Source: Martinezella lusitana (GTDB lineage Bacteria; Pseudomonadota; Alphaproteobacteria; Rhizobiales; Rhizobiaceae). Taken from it: 64,000 bases of DNA. The DNA lies in contig NZ_JACHBG010000006.1 of the NCBI RefSeq assembly GCF_014207095.1, positions 124,001-188,000 on the forward strand, given 5' to 3'. This document shows, piece by piece, positions 8,254 through 17,793 of the stretch. Under the pieces are notes generated by a model. The model was not told the DNA's origin. It saw only the letters and a program-made list of their open reading frames with translations, and ran no database searches. A program made the translations under genes and the position numbers. How positions within the stretch are numbered: position 1 is the first letter of the stretch; each line of letters starts with the position of its first letter.

Positions 8254-9885
8254 ATGGATAGAAACTCTTTGAACATACATGGGAAAAGGCGGGGTGGTCT
8301 CAGCATCGCACTGGCTTTATCTATTTGGGCCTCAATCGGTACCGCGGCCAATGCCGCATCGGACGATACAAAGCCCGTCGATGGCGGCGTCCTCAATGTG
8401 GGATTGGCAACCGACACGTCGATCATCGATCCGTCCATCACAGGCAGTTCGATCACCGCCGTCATCGCTCGCAACCTCGTCGATTCCCTCGTCGGACAGG
8501 CTGAGGACAACAGCTTCACGCCCTGGCTTGCCGAGCGATGGGAGATCAACCCCGACAACACCGTCTACACGTTCCATCTGCGTCAAGGGGTAACCTTCAG
8601 CGACGGGACGCCGCTTGATGCCGCTGCCGTCAAATTCAATTTCGAGCGCATCCTCGACCCGAAGACAGTGTCGAGCTACGCTAAATCGCTGCTCGGACCG
8701 ATCGACAAGATCGAGGCGCCGGATCGCCTGACGCTCGTGATCCGCTATCGAGAATCTTTTGCGCCACTATTGCAGGGATTGAGCCTTCCTTATCTCGGCA
8801 TTCAGTCGCCGACCTATCTACAGAAGGTGCAGAGCACGACGAACACGGTCATTGGCTCCGGCCCCTACGTCCTCGACAATTTCACCAAGGGTAGCGGCAG
8901 CAAGCTTGCGCGGCGAGCCGACTACGATTGGGGGCCTGGTTATGCCAAACACAAGGGGCCGGCTCATTTCGAGCAGATCGTCTTCAAATACCTGCCGGAA
9001 GCGTCGGTGCGACTGGGCGCTCTGGCAAGCGGGCAACTGCAGGCAATCGACGCCGTGCCACCGGCAAATTATCGATCGGTGCAAGGCAATGGCAAGTTGC
9101 AGGTCGTCACCCGGGAAAATCCGGGGATCAACAGCGCCTATTTTCTCAACACGTCCAAAGGGCCGTTTCACGATCTGAGGGTGCGCCAGGCATTTCAAGC
9201 CGCCGTCAATGGCCCGGCCGCCGTGAAGGCAGCCTATTTCGGCACGTTGAAGCCGGCTGACAACATCCTTGGGCCTTCGACGCTCTATTACGATCGCGAT
9301 ATCCCAAGCAAATGGGGCTTTGATCTCGGCAAGGCGAACCATCTGCTGGACGAGGCAGGCTGGTCGCAGAAGGATGGCGATGGAATACGGAGAAAGGACG
9401 GTGCGCGGCTGAGCCTGCATTATGTCTACGACACCGGCTCCACCAGTGCATCCGAGGTCACCCTCGCGCAGGCTGTTCAATATCAGGTGAAGCAGGCGGG
9501 CTTCGATCTTCAGCTCGATCCGGTCGATGCCGGTGGCTGGACGGCCCACCTCAACACCAATGATTACGATCTCGTCTCGTTTTTCTATGTGCGCGCCGAA
9601 CCGGACATTCTGCGCACGGTGTTTCATTCCGCCCACATCCCCCCGGGCGGCCAGAACGCCTCCCGGACCAAGAGCCTGGATGAGAAGCTGAACAAGGCCG
9701 TCGGAGCGACGGACGCCGAACGCAAGCAGCTTTATGCGGACGTGCAGAAGGAGATCATCGAGCAAGCCTATGCGGTGCCGCTCTTCGTTGTCGCCTATCA
9801 ACTCGGTGCAGCCAAGGCGCTTCACGGCATCTCCTGGGCCACCAACGCGAAACCGAACTTCTATGATGCCTGGCTGGATCAATAG
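8254..9885 (+). CDS. Family-5 (peptide/opine-type) ABC transporter substrate-binding protein
   Basis: A periplasmic solute receptor of the DppA/OppA family. The 543-residue product has an N-terminal signal (LSIALALSIWASIGTAANAA) and family landmarks: GGVLNVGLATDTSIIDP, WEINPDNTVYTFHLRQGVTFSDG, and LRVRQAFQAAVNG. AAGGACGGG lies at the right distance before the ATG. It heads a tightly overlapping operon with two permeases and a fused ATPase. Family-5 proteins bind dipeptides, oligopeptides, opines, nickel or glutathione; the ligand cannot be chosen from sequence alone. Confidence 0.9.
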   Translation: MDRNSLNIHGKRRGGLSIALALSIWASIGTAANAASDDTKPVDGGVLNVGLATDTSIIDPSITGSSITAVIARNLVDSLVGQAEDNSFTPWLAERWEINPDNTVYTFHLRQGVTFSDGTPLDAAAVKFNFERILDPKTVSSYAKSLLGPIDKIEAPDRLTLVIRYRESFAPLLQGLSLPYLGIQSPTYLQKVQSTTNTVIGSGPYVLDNFTKGSGSKLARRADYDWGPGYAKHKGPAHFEQIVFKYLPEASVRLGALASGQLQAIDAVPPANYRSVQGNGKLQVVTRENPGINSAYFLNTSKGPFHDLRVRQAFQAAVNGPAAVKAAYFGTLKPADNILGPSTLYYDRDIPSKWGFDLGKANHLLDEAGWSQKDGDGIRRKDGARLSLHYVYDTGSTSASEVTLAQAVQYQVKQAGFDLQLDPVDAGGWTAHLNTNDYDLVSFFYVRAEPDILRTVFHSAHIPPGGQNASRTKSLDEKLNKAVGATDAERKQLYADVQKEIIEQAYAVPLFVVAYQLGAAKALHGISWATNAKPNFYDAWLDQ

Positions 9886-10816
9886 ATTCCTCCGGATCGC
9901 TGTGCGGCGGGCCGGCCCGATCGTTGCCGTGCTTTGGGGCGCGGCAACGATCGCCTTTGCCGCCGTCAAGCTCATCCCCGGTGATCCGGTGTCGATATTG
10001 GCCGGCGGAGAGAACGTCCTCGGGGAGGCCGAGCGCGCTGCGCTGGTGCATGAATATGGATTGGATCAGCCGCTTGCCGTTCAATACATCCACTACATCG
10101 GCAAGGCTGTCATTGGTGATTTCGGTCAAAGCTATCAGTACCGCGAACCCGTGGGCCGGGTGATCTGGGAGGCGGCTGGGCCGACATTGCAGCTTGCCAG
10201 CAGCGCCATCCTTCTCGCGCTTCTATTGGCGATCGGGGTTGCCTTGGCGACCGCAGGTCGCCGTCGAAACCTGGCGAGGTTTACTTCGGGCGTGGAGTTG
10301 ATCCTGCTGAGCACGCCGGTCTATTGGATCGGCATCGTTCTGCTCACCATCTTCAGTTTCAACCTGCAATGGTTCCCAGTGACGGGCAATGACGGGCTCG
10401 CCGCCTTGGTGCTGCCGGCGGTGGCCCTGAGCCTGCCCCTGGCGGCGCTCTTGAGTCAGGTATTGCGGGATGGCCTGGAAGAGGCGCTTTCGCAACCGTT
10501 CGCGCTGACCGTCAGGGCGCGCGGTGTCGGCGAAACCATCCTGCGCGTCAGGCACGGATTGCGTCATGCAGCGCTCGCGGCGTCGACACTGACGGGCACG
10601 CTACTAGCGGGTACGCTCGGCGGTTCGATACTCACCGAGACTGTCTTTGGCCGCTCAGGGATCGGGCAGATCACGCTTCTGGCGATCAAGACGCGTGACA
10701 TGCCGCTCATCCTCGGATTGGTCATGCTATCCGCGCTCATTTTCGTCATCGTCAACCTTTTGGTCGATGGCATCTATCTGATGATCGATCCGCGTCTGCG
10801 CAGGAGAGGCTTATGA
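9863..10816 (+). CDS. Peptide-type ABC transporter permease (DppB-like)
   Basis: Inner-membrane permease forming half of the import channel. It has about six membrane segments, an N-terminal helix (AVLWGAATIAFAAVKLIPGDP) typical of DppB, and the EAA-type loop around ARGVGETILRVRHGLRHA. Start ATG codons at 9863/9866 lie inside the end of the binding-protein gene (overlap about 23 nt), implying translational coupling. The length from here (317) matches the family. Confidence 0.85.
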   Translation: MMPGWINRFLRIAVRRAGPIVAVLWGAATIAFAAVKLIPGDPVSILAGGENVLGEAERAALVHEYGLDQPLAVQYIHYIGKAVIGDFGQSYQYREPVGRVIWEAAGPTLQLASSAILLALLLAIGVALATAGRRRNLARFTSGVELILLSTPVYWIGIVLLTIFSFNLQWFPVTGNDGLAALVLPAVALSLPLAALLSQVLRDGLEEALSQPFALTVRARGVGETILRVRHGLRHAALAASTLTGTLLAGTLGGSILTETVFGRSGIGQITLLAIKTRDMPLILGLVMLSALIFVIVNLLVDGIYLMIDPRLRRRGL

Positions 10817-11685
10817 CGAATGCCAGCCTATTCGAAGATGCAGCGCCTTTGCGCCGCGCGGAAAGCAGACGGCGTCCGTGGCTGTCTGCCGGCCTGCTCA
10901 TACCATTGGCCTTTGTGATCATTCTTGGCCTCGCGGTATGGGCGCCGCATTGGTTTTGCCATTTCGATCCCGAAGCGGTCGATCCGGATGCGATATTGTC
11001 GGCGCCAGACACGATGCATTGGTTCGGCACCGATGAGCTCGGGCGTGATCTCTTCTCCCGCGTGATCTACGGCACCTCGCAATCCCTCAGCATCGGCATC
11101 GGTGCGACACTGATCGCCAGTCTCGGCGGTATTCTCTTGGGCACATTGGCGGCGCTGGCACCGAAGGTGATCGCCAGACCCCTGCTGCGCCTCATCGATA
11201 TCCTGCTGGCCTTCCCGGAAATGCTGCTGGCGCTGCTCGTCATCGCCGTCCTCGGTCGTGGGCCTGCCAACACTCTGCTGGCGGTCGGGCTTTCCAGCAT
11301 GGCTACCTATGCGCGGCTCATTCGTTCCCAGGTGCTTCAGGTCAAGCTGTCGGGCTATGTGGAGCATGCAGTCGCGCTGGGCGAACATCCCTGGACCATC
11401 ATTCGCCAGCATATCGTGCCGAATTCCATCCGGCCGTTGCTTATCCTCGCGACCATCGGTGTCGGCAGCTCGGTCCTGTCGGCGTCTGCACTGAGCTTTC
11501 TCGGCCTCGGCGTCGTGCCACCGGCCGCTGAATGGGGTGCGCTTCTGGCCAATGGCCGCAACTTCCTTGACATAGCGCCCTGGACGAGCCTGCTGCCCGC
11601 AAGCGTGGTCGCGGTTTCGGTAATCTCGATCACGTTGCTCGGACGGCGGCTGCAAACAATTCTTGCAACGGGCGATGTGCGATGA
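10813..11685 (+). CDS. Peptide-type ABC transporter permease (DppC-like)
   Basis: Second permease of the importer. It shows the DppC hallmarks: an N-terminal helix, the periplasmic HWFGTDELGRDLFSRVIYG segment, then five further helices with the EAA loop AVALGEHPWTIIRQHIVPN. It overlaps the preceding gene by 4 nt (ATGA) and the ATPase gene by 4 nt, so all are translated from one mRNA. Confidence 0.9.
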   Translation: MTNASLFEDAAPLRRAESRRRPWLSAGLLIPLAFVIILGLAVWAPHWFCHFDPEAVDPDAILSAPDTMHWFGTDELGRDLFSRVIYGTSQSLSIGIGATLIASLGGILLGTLAALAPKVIARPLLRLIDILLAFPEMLLALLVIAVLGRGPANTLLAVGLSSMATYARLIRSQVLQVKLSGYVEHAVALGEHPWTIIRQHIVPNSIRPLLILATIGVGSSVLSASALSFLGLGVVPPAAEWGALLANGRNFLDIAPWTSLLPASVVAVSVISITLLGRRLQTILATGDVR

Positions 11686-13364
11686 ATATCCAAACCGGTT
11701 CGCAGAGCTTCCTTCCCTCGTCCGCCAAGCCGCCGCTGCTTGCGGTGAGCGGTCTGAGTGTCGCATTCTCGACACCGCAGGGCAGGGTGGATGCGGTTCG
11801 CGACTTGTCTCTGGACATAGCGGCCGGCGAGATTTTGGCCCTGGTTGGCGAGTCCGGATCGGGAAAGTCGGTGACGGCGCGTGCCATCGTTGGCCTGGCG
11901 GGATCGCGGGCAAACGTTGAGGCCAACAGGATGGAACTGACGGCTCGCGAAGGTCGGCGACTGAACCTTCTGGGATTGCGGGAGAAGGATTGGCGCGCGG
12001 TGCGCGGCCGCGAAATCGGTTTCATTCTCCAGGACGCATTGGTCTCGCTGGATCCACTGAGAACGATCGGCCGCGAGATCGCCGAGCCGATCCTGACGCA
12101 TGGTTTGTCCTCGCGAGGGCTAGTATCGCAGCAAGTATTGGAACTGTTGGCGCGTGTCGGTATTCCCGAGCCGGCGACACGCGTCGGACAATACCCGCAT
12201 GAACTCTCAGGTGGTTTGCGCCAGAGGGCCTTGATTGCCTCGGCGCTTGCAGCTCAACCAAGGCTGCTGGTCGCCGACGAGCCAACGACGGCGCTGGATG
12301 TGAGCGTTCAGAAAAAGGTCCTGGCCATCTTCAAGGCACTGGCTGCAGCCGGTCACGGCATTCTCCTGATTACCCATGATCTTTCCGTTGCCGCACAACT
12401 CGCAGATCGCGTTGCGGTCATGCGCAAAGGCCGGCTGCTGGAAATTGGGTCTGCGCACGGCGTTTTGGCGGATCCGCAGCATGAGTATACGCGACGTCTG
12501 CTCGCGGCGGTGCCGACTGCTGCCAATCGCGGTCAGCGTCTGAGCGAACCGGATAGATCCTTGCCGGCTCGCCGGATCGTCGCCACGGATCAACACCTTT
12601 TGGATATCCGTGAGGTTTCCATGAGCTTCAGGCGCCCGGACGGCAACCGTCTGCAGGCTGTCAGCAATGTATCGCTTCATATCGATCACGGCGAGACACT
12701 CGGCATCGTCGGAGAATCGGGCTCGGGCAAGACGACGCTGGGCAAGCTTGCTCTTGCGCTGCAGCAACCCGATAGCGGGCAGATATTCTTCGATGGGCAC
12801 CCGTGGAGCATGCTTCCTGAGCGAGCGCGGCGGCCTCGGAGAGCGGGCATCCAGACCATAGCTCAGGATCCGCTCAGCTCATTCAATCCACGCTTCACGG
12901 TCGAGCGCATCATCGGTCAGCCACTGCGGCTCTATACAGAGTTGGACAAAGCAGGACGTGAGGAAAGAATCGAGATGTTGATGGAACTGGTCGGCCTGCC
13001 GCGAGAGCTGCTAGCCCGTCGACCGGCGGCTCTTTCGGGAGGCCAGCGCCAGCGTGTGTCGATCGCGCAGGCGATCGCTGCCTCGCCGAAGCTTTTGATC
13101 TGTGATGAACCGGTCTCCGCCCTCGATGTCACGACCCAGGCGCAAGTTCTGGATCTGCTCGTCGATCTCCAGGCAAGGCTGGGCTTGTCGATGATCTTCA
13201 TCTCACATGATCTGGGCGTTATCCAGCATGTAAGCCACCGAATTGCCGTCATGAAGGATGGAGCTATTGTCGAGGCTGGATCGGTCGACGAGGTTTTCAG
13301 TCGCCCGCAACACCTGTACACACGCGAACTCATCGCATCCGTGCCGAATTTCCGCGGAGCTTAG
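11682..13364 (+). CDS. Peptide-type ABC transporter ATPase, DppD-DppF fusion
   Basis: One 560-residue polypeptide carries both ATPase domains of the importer. Domain 1 (about 20-270) has Walker A GESGSGKSVTAR, signature LSGGLRQRALIASAL and Walker B LLVADEPTTALD. Domain 2 (about 300-555) has Walker A GESGSGKTTLGK, signature LSGGQRQRVSIAQAI and Walker B LLICDEPVSALD. Signature Q-loops and H-loop histidines (LITHDLS, FISHDLG) are present in both halves. Fused forms are common in Rhizobiales. It is the last gene of the operon and converges on urtE; no clear terminator is visible in the 123-bp gap. Confidence 0.9.
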   Translation: MNIQTGSQSFLPSSAKPPLLAVSGLSVAFSTPQGRVDAVRDLSLDIAAGEILALVGESGSGKSVTARAIVGLAGSRANVEANRMELTAREGRRLNLLGLREKDWRAVRGREIGFILQDALVSLDPLRTIGREIAEPILTHGLSSRGLVSQQVLELLARVGIPEPATRVGQYPHELSGGLRQRALIASALAAQPRLLVADEPTTALDVSVQKKVLAIFKALAAAGHGILLITHDLSVAAQLADRVAVMRKGRLLEIGSAHGVLADPQHEYTRRLLAAVPTAANRGQRLSEPDRSLPARRIVATDQHLLDIREVSMSFRRPDGNRLQAVSNVSLHIDHGETLGIVGESGSGKTTLGKLALALQQPDSGQIFFDGHPWSMLPERARRPRRAGIQTIAQDPLSSFNPRFTVERIIGQPLRLYTELDKAGREERIEMLMELVGLPRELLARRPAALSGGQRQRVSIAQAIAASPKLLICDEPVSALDVTTQAQVLDLLVDLQARLGLSMIFISHDLGVIQHVSHRIAVMKDGAIVEAGSVDEVFSRPQHLYTRELIASVPNFRGA

Positions 13365-13487
13365 AACATTTCGTCCGCTGGCACCTGAGGAGCGATGGGA
13401 CGGCGTTCCAATGATATTGGGCGGCATCTCTTTGAATCTGGTGGCGCGTTCGAATGGAGGTTGCGCTCAAATGGCGCTTGCAGCCAA

Positions 13488-14183
13488 TCAAACGGTCAGA
13501 TGCCGCCGAGCCTCCGGCGTATCCAGCGTTTCCGCCGGTCCCTCGTGCACGATCTCGCCGCGATCCATGATGTAGACGTAATCGGCAAGCTCGCGGCAGA
13601 AGTCGAGATATTGCTCGACCAGCAGGATCGCCATGCCGGTTGAATCCCTGAGATAGCGGATCGCCCGGCCGATATCCTTGATGATCGACGGCTGGATGCC
13701 TTCGGTCGGTTCGTCCAGCACCAGGATTTTCGGGCGTGTCACCATTGCCCGACCGATTGCCAGCTGCTGCTGCTGGCCGCCCGAGAGATCACCGCCGCGG
13801 CGAGACAGCATGGATTTCAGCACAGGAAACAAACTGTAGATGTCGTCGGGAATATTGCGGTCGCGGCGAGCGAGCGGCGCATAGCCACTCTCCAGATTCT
13901 CCTTCACGGTCAGTAGAGGAAAGATCTCGCGTCCTTGCGGCACATAGCCAATCCCCTGTTTGGCACGGGCGAAAGGCGCCATGCCATTCAGCGCGACGCC
14001 GTTGAAGGCGACCGTACCAGCAGACAACGCGTGCTGTCCGGTGACTGCGCGCAACAGCGAGCTCTTGCCGACGCCGTTGCGCCCGAGGACACAGGTGATC
14101 TTGCCCATCTCGACCTTGATCGAGATGCCGCGCAGCGCCTGGGCGGCGCCATAATGCAGGTTTGCGTTTTCGACTGTCAGCAT
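13488..14183 (-). CDS. urtE: Urea ABC transporter ATP-binding protein UrtE
   Basis: LivF-type ATPase of the urea importer. Walker A LGRNGVGKSSLLRA, Q-loop VPQGREIFP, signature LSGGQQQQLAIGRA, Walker B ILVLDEPTEGIQPS and the late LLVEQYLDF segment match UrtE. The length (231) is usual. It is the last gene of urtABCDE, starting 1 nt after the urtD stop, and pairs with UrtD as the ATPase heterodimer at the inner membrane. Confidence 0.93.
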   Translation of the reverse strand: MLTVENANLHYGAAQALRGISIKVEMGKITCVLGRNGVGKSSLLRAVTGQHALSAGTVAFNGVALNGMAPFARAKQGIGYVPQGREIFPLLTVKENLESGYAPLARRDRNIPDDIYSLFPVLKSMLSRRGGDLSGGQQQQLAIGRAMVTRPKILVLDEPTEGIQPSIIKDIGRAIRYLRDSTGMAILLVEQYLDFCRELADYVYIMDRGEIVHEGPAETLDTPEARRHLTV

Positions 14184-14184
14184 C

Positions 14185-14940
14185 TCACCGTCCCAGATAA
14201 TTCTCGATCACCTTTGGATCGCTACTGACGAAATCGATAGACCCTTCCGCCAGAACCGATCCTTCCGCCAAGCACGTCACCTTAACCCCAAGATCGCGGA
14301 TGAAGCCCATGTCATGCTCGACCACCACGACCGAGCGTGTCCTGGCAATTTCCTTGAGCAGCACCGCCGTCTCCGCTGTCTCCGCATCCGTCATGCCTGC
14401 CACCGGCTCATCGACCAGAAGCAGTTTCGGCTCCTGCGCAAGCAGCATGCCGATCTCCAGCCATTGCTTCTGGCCATGCGAGAGATTGGCCGCCAGTTCG
14501 TCGCGCCGATGCGAAAGCCGCACTATCTCAAGGATTTCGTCGATGCGATCGCGGTCTGTGGCCGTTAGGCGATAGAAGAGCGTGGCAAAGACACCGCGGC
14601 TGCGGTTGAGCGCCAGTTCAAGATTGTCCCAGACGGTATGACTCTCGAAGACGGTCGGCTTCTGGAATTTCCGCCCGATACCGAGCTGGGCGATATCGGC
14701 CTCGTCCTTCTTCGTCAGATCGATCTGGCCGTTGAAGAACACCTCACCCTCGTCAGGCCGCGTTTTGCCGGTGATAATGTCCATCATCGTCGTCTTGCCG
14801 GCGCCGTTCGGGCCGATGATGGCGCGAAGCTCCCCCGGTTCGATCACCATCGACAGCGAGTTCAAAGCTTTGAAGCCGTCAAACGACACCGAGACATTGT
14901 TGAGATAGAGCATGCTGTTGGGTTTGATGTCCGGGATCAT
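14185..14940 (-). CDS. urtD: Urea ABC transporter ATP-binding protein UrtD
   Basis: LivG-type ATPase. It carries Walker A GPNGAGKTTMMDIITG, GIGRKFQKPTVFE, signature LSHGQKQWLEIGMLL (the unusual SHGQ form is normal for UrtD), and Walker B LLLVDEPVAGMTDAE. An internal ATG near residue 10 (LYLNNVSV) could be an alternative start. The gene sits 4 nt after the urtC stop. Confidence 0.93.
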   Translation of the reverse strand: MIPDIKPNSMLYLNNVSVSFDGFKALNSLSMVIEPGELRAIIGPNGAGKTTMMDIITGKTRPDEGEVFFNGQIDLTKKDEADIAQLGIGRKFQKPTVFESHTVWDNLELALNRSRGVFATLFYRLTATDRDRIDEILEIVRLSHRRDELAANLSHGQKQWLEIGMLLAQEPKLLLVDEPVAGMTDAETAETAVLLKEIARTRSVVVVEHDMGFIRDLGVKVTCLAEGSVLAEGSIDFVSSDPKVIENYLGR

Positions 14941-14944
14941 GGTC

Positions 14945-16102
14945 CTACTCCGCCGCCTGAACCGGCTGTTGGGTGTCTTCCTCCGACGTCGCGGATGGCT
15001 CTACAGGCTGGCGTTTCCCACCAAAATATTGCGCGAGGGTGCCAACTATGCCCTTGGGCAGGAGCAAGGTTACGGCCACGAACAGCCCGCCAAGCGCAAA
15101 CAGCCAGAAATCAGGAAACAGGCCGGTGAAGATGGTCTTGCCGCCATTGACGAGGATGGCGCCGATGATCGGGCCGATCAGCGTTGCTCTTCCGCCGACG
15201 GCGGTCCAGATGACCACTTCGATCGAATTGGCTGGCGCGAATTCGCCGGGGTTGATGATGCCGACCTGTGGGACATAGAGCGCCCCGGCAATACCGGCCA
15301 TCATCGCTGATACGACGAAGACGAAGAGCTTGATGTGTTCGACGCGATAGCCCAGGAAGCGTGTGCGGCTTTCGGCGTCACGAACGCCAACCAGCACCTT
15401 GCCGAACTTCGAACGAACGATGGCTGAAGACAGCATCAGGGCGAGCGCCAGGAATACCGCCGTTACCGAGAAAAGTACGGCACGCGTTCCATCGGCCTGA
15501 ATGTTGAAGCCGAGAATATCCTTGAAGTCGGTGAGGCCATTATTGCCGCCGAACCCCATATCGTTGCGGAAGAAGGCAAGCAGCAGCGCATAGGTCATCG
15601 CCTGGGTGATGATCGATAGATAGACGCCATTGACGCGTGAGCGGAAGGCGAACCAGCCGAATATGAAGGCAAGCAGGCCAGGTGCGACCAGTACCATCAG
15701 GATGGCGAACCAGAAATTATCGAACCCATACCAGAACCAGGGTAGCTCCTTCCAGTTCAGGAACACCATGAAATCAGGCAGGATCGGATTGCCGTAGGTG
15801 CCGCGCGAACCGATCTGCCGCATCAGATACATGCCCATCGCATAGCCGCCAAGCGCGAAGAAGGCGCCGTGGCCGAGCGAGAGAATGCCGCAATAGCCCC
15901 AGACGAGATCGAGCGCCAAAGCGAGCAGCGCATAGGTCAGATACTTGCCGAACAGCGACATCAGATAGGTCGGCACATGCAGCGCGCTCGTTTCCGGCAG
16001 CAGCAGGTTCGACAGCGGCACGAGTACCGCGACGGCAAGTAGGATCGCGATGGCGATGCTGATACGGCGGTCGAGCGAGCGAAGGATGAAGGCGGTGATC
16101 AT
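14945..16102 (-). CDS. urtC: Urea ABC transporter permease UrtC
   Basis: LivM-type membrane permease with about ten hydrophobic segments. Typical signatures are LALDLVWGYCGILSLGHGAFFALGGY, split across the first helices, and the cytoplasmic loop VLVGVRDAESRTRFLGY. The start at 16102 gives a 4-nt ATGA overlap with the urtB stop and a 385-residue protein of normal length; the reading frame is open further upstream, but that part lies inside urtB. Confidence 0.93.
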   Translation of the reverse strand: MITAFILRSLDRRISIAIAILLAVAVLVPLSNLLLPETSALHVPTYLMSLFGKYLTYALLALALDLVWGYCGILSLGHGAFFALGGYAMGMYLMRQIGSRGTYGNPILPDFMVFLNWKELPWFWYGFDNFWFAILMVLVAPGLLAFIFGWFAFRSRVNGVYLSIITQAMTYALLLAFFRNDMGFGGNNGLTDFKDILGFNIQADGTRAVLFSVTAVFLALALMLSSAIVRSKFGKVLVGVRDAESRTRFLGYRVEHIKLFVFVVSAMMAGIAGALYVPQVGIINPGEFAPANSIEVVIWTAVGGRATLIGPIIGAILVNGGKTIFTGLFPDFWLFALGGLFVAVTLLLPKGIVGTLAQYFGGKRQPVEPSATSEEDTQQPVQAAE

Positions 16103-17727
16103 GCTTCCACCGCCCTTCCCTTGAGCGCAAAGAGGCCGCGCGGACGTTTCTGGATAAAGAGAATGATGAGGACGAGGACAAGGATCTTTCCGAGCACCGC
16201 TCCCGCATAGGGTTCGAGGAACTTGTTGAGGATACCGAGCGAGAAGGCGCCGACCAGCGTCCCCCACAGATTGCCGACGCCGCCGAACACCACGACCATG
16301 AAACTGTCGATGATGTAGCCCTGGCCGAGGTTCGGTGAGACGTTGTCGATCTGCGAAAGCGCGACGCCGGCCATGCCGGCGATGCCCGACCCCAGCGCAA
16401 AGGTGAAGGCATCGACCCATGGCGTGCGGATGCCCATAGAGGAGGCCATGCGCCGGTTTTGGGTCACCGCCCGCATCTGCAGCCCGAAGGCAGAGCGCTT
16501 CAGGAGAAGAAGTAGCGCCACAAAGACGCCGAGCGCGAAGACGATGATCCAGAGGCGGTTCCAGGTAATGGAGAGGTATCCCAACTCGAAGGAGCCGGAC
16601 ATCCAGGAGGGATTGCCGACTTCCTGGTTGGTCGGCCCGAAGATCGACCGCACCGCTTGCTGCAGGACCAGCGAAATACCCCATGTGGCAAGCAGCGTTT
16701 CCAGTGGTCTGCCATAGAGAAAACGGATGACGCCGCGCTCGATGACGAGGCCGACGGCGCCAGTGACGATGAATGCGACCGGCAGAGCGATCGCCAGCGA
16801 CCAGTCGAACAGTTCCGGATAGGAATTGCGGATGACGCTCTGAACCATGAAGGTCGAGTAGGCGCCAAGCATCACCATCTCGCCATGCGCCATGTTGATG
16901 ATGCCCATGACGCCAAAGGTGATGGCAAGGCCGATGGCGGCCAGAAGCAGCACCGAGCCGAGCGAAAGGCCGTACCAGACATTCTGCGCCGCATCCCAGA
17001 TTTTCAACTGCTCCTGAATGCCGGCAATAGCCGTTACGATATCCGGCTTTAGATTTTCGTCGACGGACACCGAGGAGAGGATTCCGATAGCGTCGCGGCC
17101 ACCTTCGGCTTTGATCGTCTCGATCGCTGCCTTCTTGTCTTCAGCCGGACGGTCCGAGCCGAGCACCGCAACCGCTCTTGCTCTTTCAAGCGTGGTGCGG
17201 ACCTCCTCATCCTTCTCGCTCTGTAGCGCCGTCTCGACCGTCTCAAGCGAATCCGCGCTTGGCGCCTTCAAAATGGATTGAGCCGCCGCAAGCCGTGTCG
17301 CGCGGTCAGGGCTCATCAATGTCAGGCTGCCGAGAGCAGCACGAACCGCGCGGCGCAGATTGTTGTTGATCTTGATCTTGCCGAGATTGTCCTTAACTTC
17401 CTGCCCGGCGGCTTGGCCGGTCAATGGATCGAGCAGATCCATCCTATCGCCGGAGGACTTGGCGATGAACACATGATTGTCCGCCTTGCGGACATAGAGA
17501 TCTCCGTCGGAAAAGGCCTGCAATGCCGGCACCACTTTCGGATCACCTGTTTTCGCAAGGCTTTCGACGATATCGCCAGCCTGCTGGAAATTGGCCTGGC
17601 CGAGCTGATTGATCAGACCGTGTGTATCGTCCTCGGCCCGCAGGCTCGTTGCGGTCAACGCCAGCGCCAGGAAAAGGCCGGCGATCAGTGTCAACGCCAA
17701 GCGGTAAACGAATTTATCGAGCATCAT
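16099..17727 (-). CDS. urtB: Urea ABC transporter permease UrtB
   Basis: LivH-type permease. As in other proteobacterial UrtB proteins, an N-terminal signal and an exported helical region (about residues 30-245, HEAT-like: VVPALQAFSDGDLYVRKAD) precede the membrane domain (about 255-540; AIGLAITFGVMGIINMAHGE, GSGIAGMAGVALSQIDNVSP). The length (542) fits this long form. The gene is 66 bp from urtA, separated by a strong stem-loop. Confidence 0.93.
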   Translation of the reverse strand: MMLDKFVYRLALTLIAGLFLALALTATSLRAEDDTHGLINQLGQANFQQAGDIVESLAKTGDPKVVPALQAFSDGDLYVRKADNHVFIAKSSGDRMDLLDPLTGQAAGQEVKDNLGKIKINNNLRRAVRAALGSLTLMSPDRATRLAAAQSILKAPSADSLETVETALQSEKDEEVRTTLERARAVAVLGSDRPAEDKKAAIETIKAEGGRDAIGILSSVSVDENLKPDIVTAIAGIQEQLKIWDAAQNVWYGLSLGSVLLLAAIGLAITFGVMGIINMAHGEMVMLGAYSTFMVQSVIRNSYPELFDWSLAIALPVAFIVTGAVGLVIERGVIRFLYGRPLETLLATWGISLVLQQAVRSIFGPTNQEVGNPSWMSGSFELGYLSITWNRLWIIVFALGVFVALLLLLKRSAFGLQMRAVTQNRRMASSMGIRTPWVDAFTFALGSGIAGMAGVALSQIDNVSPNLGQGYIIDSFMVVVFGGVGNLWGTLVGAFSLGILNKFLEPYAGAVLGKILVLVLIILFIQKRPRGLFALKGRAVEA

Positions 17728-17741
17728 TGTCCCCTCGAGCT

Positions 17742-17769
17742 GCCGCGGGCAAAAGAGCCTGCCCGCGGC
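17742..17769 (-). terminator. Intercistronic stem-loop between urtA and urtB
   Basis: Perfect 10-bp arms GCCGCGGGCA (17742-17751) and TGCCCGCGGC (17760-17769) enclose an 8-nt loop, 24 nt after the urtA stop in transcription direction. There is no T-run, so it is more likely an mRNA-stabilising or partial-termination hairpin that raises UrtA over the membrane components. Confidence 0.6.
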
Positions 17770-17793
17770 GGTCTTGCGTCATTGCCGCGGAAA

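Noticed and set aside
14945..16684. Extended 579-residue version of UrtC
   Set aside because: The extra N-terminal part is an out-of-frame reading of urtB; the ATG at 16102 gives a normal UrtC with a 4-nt overlap.
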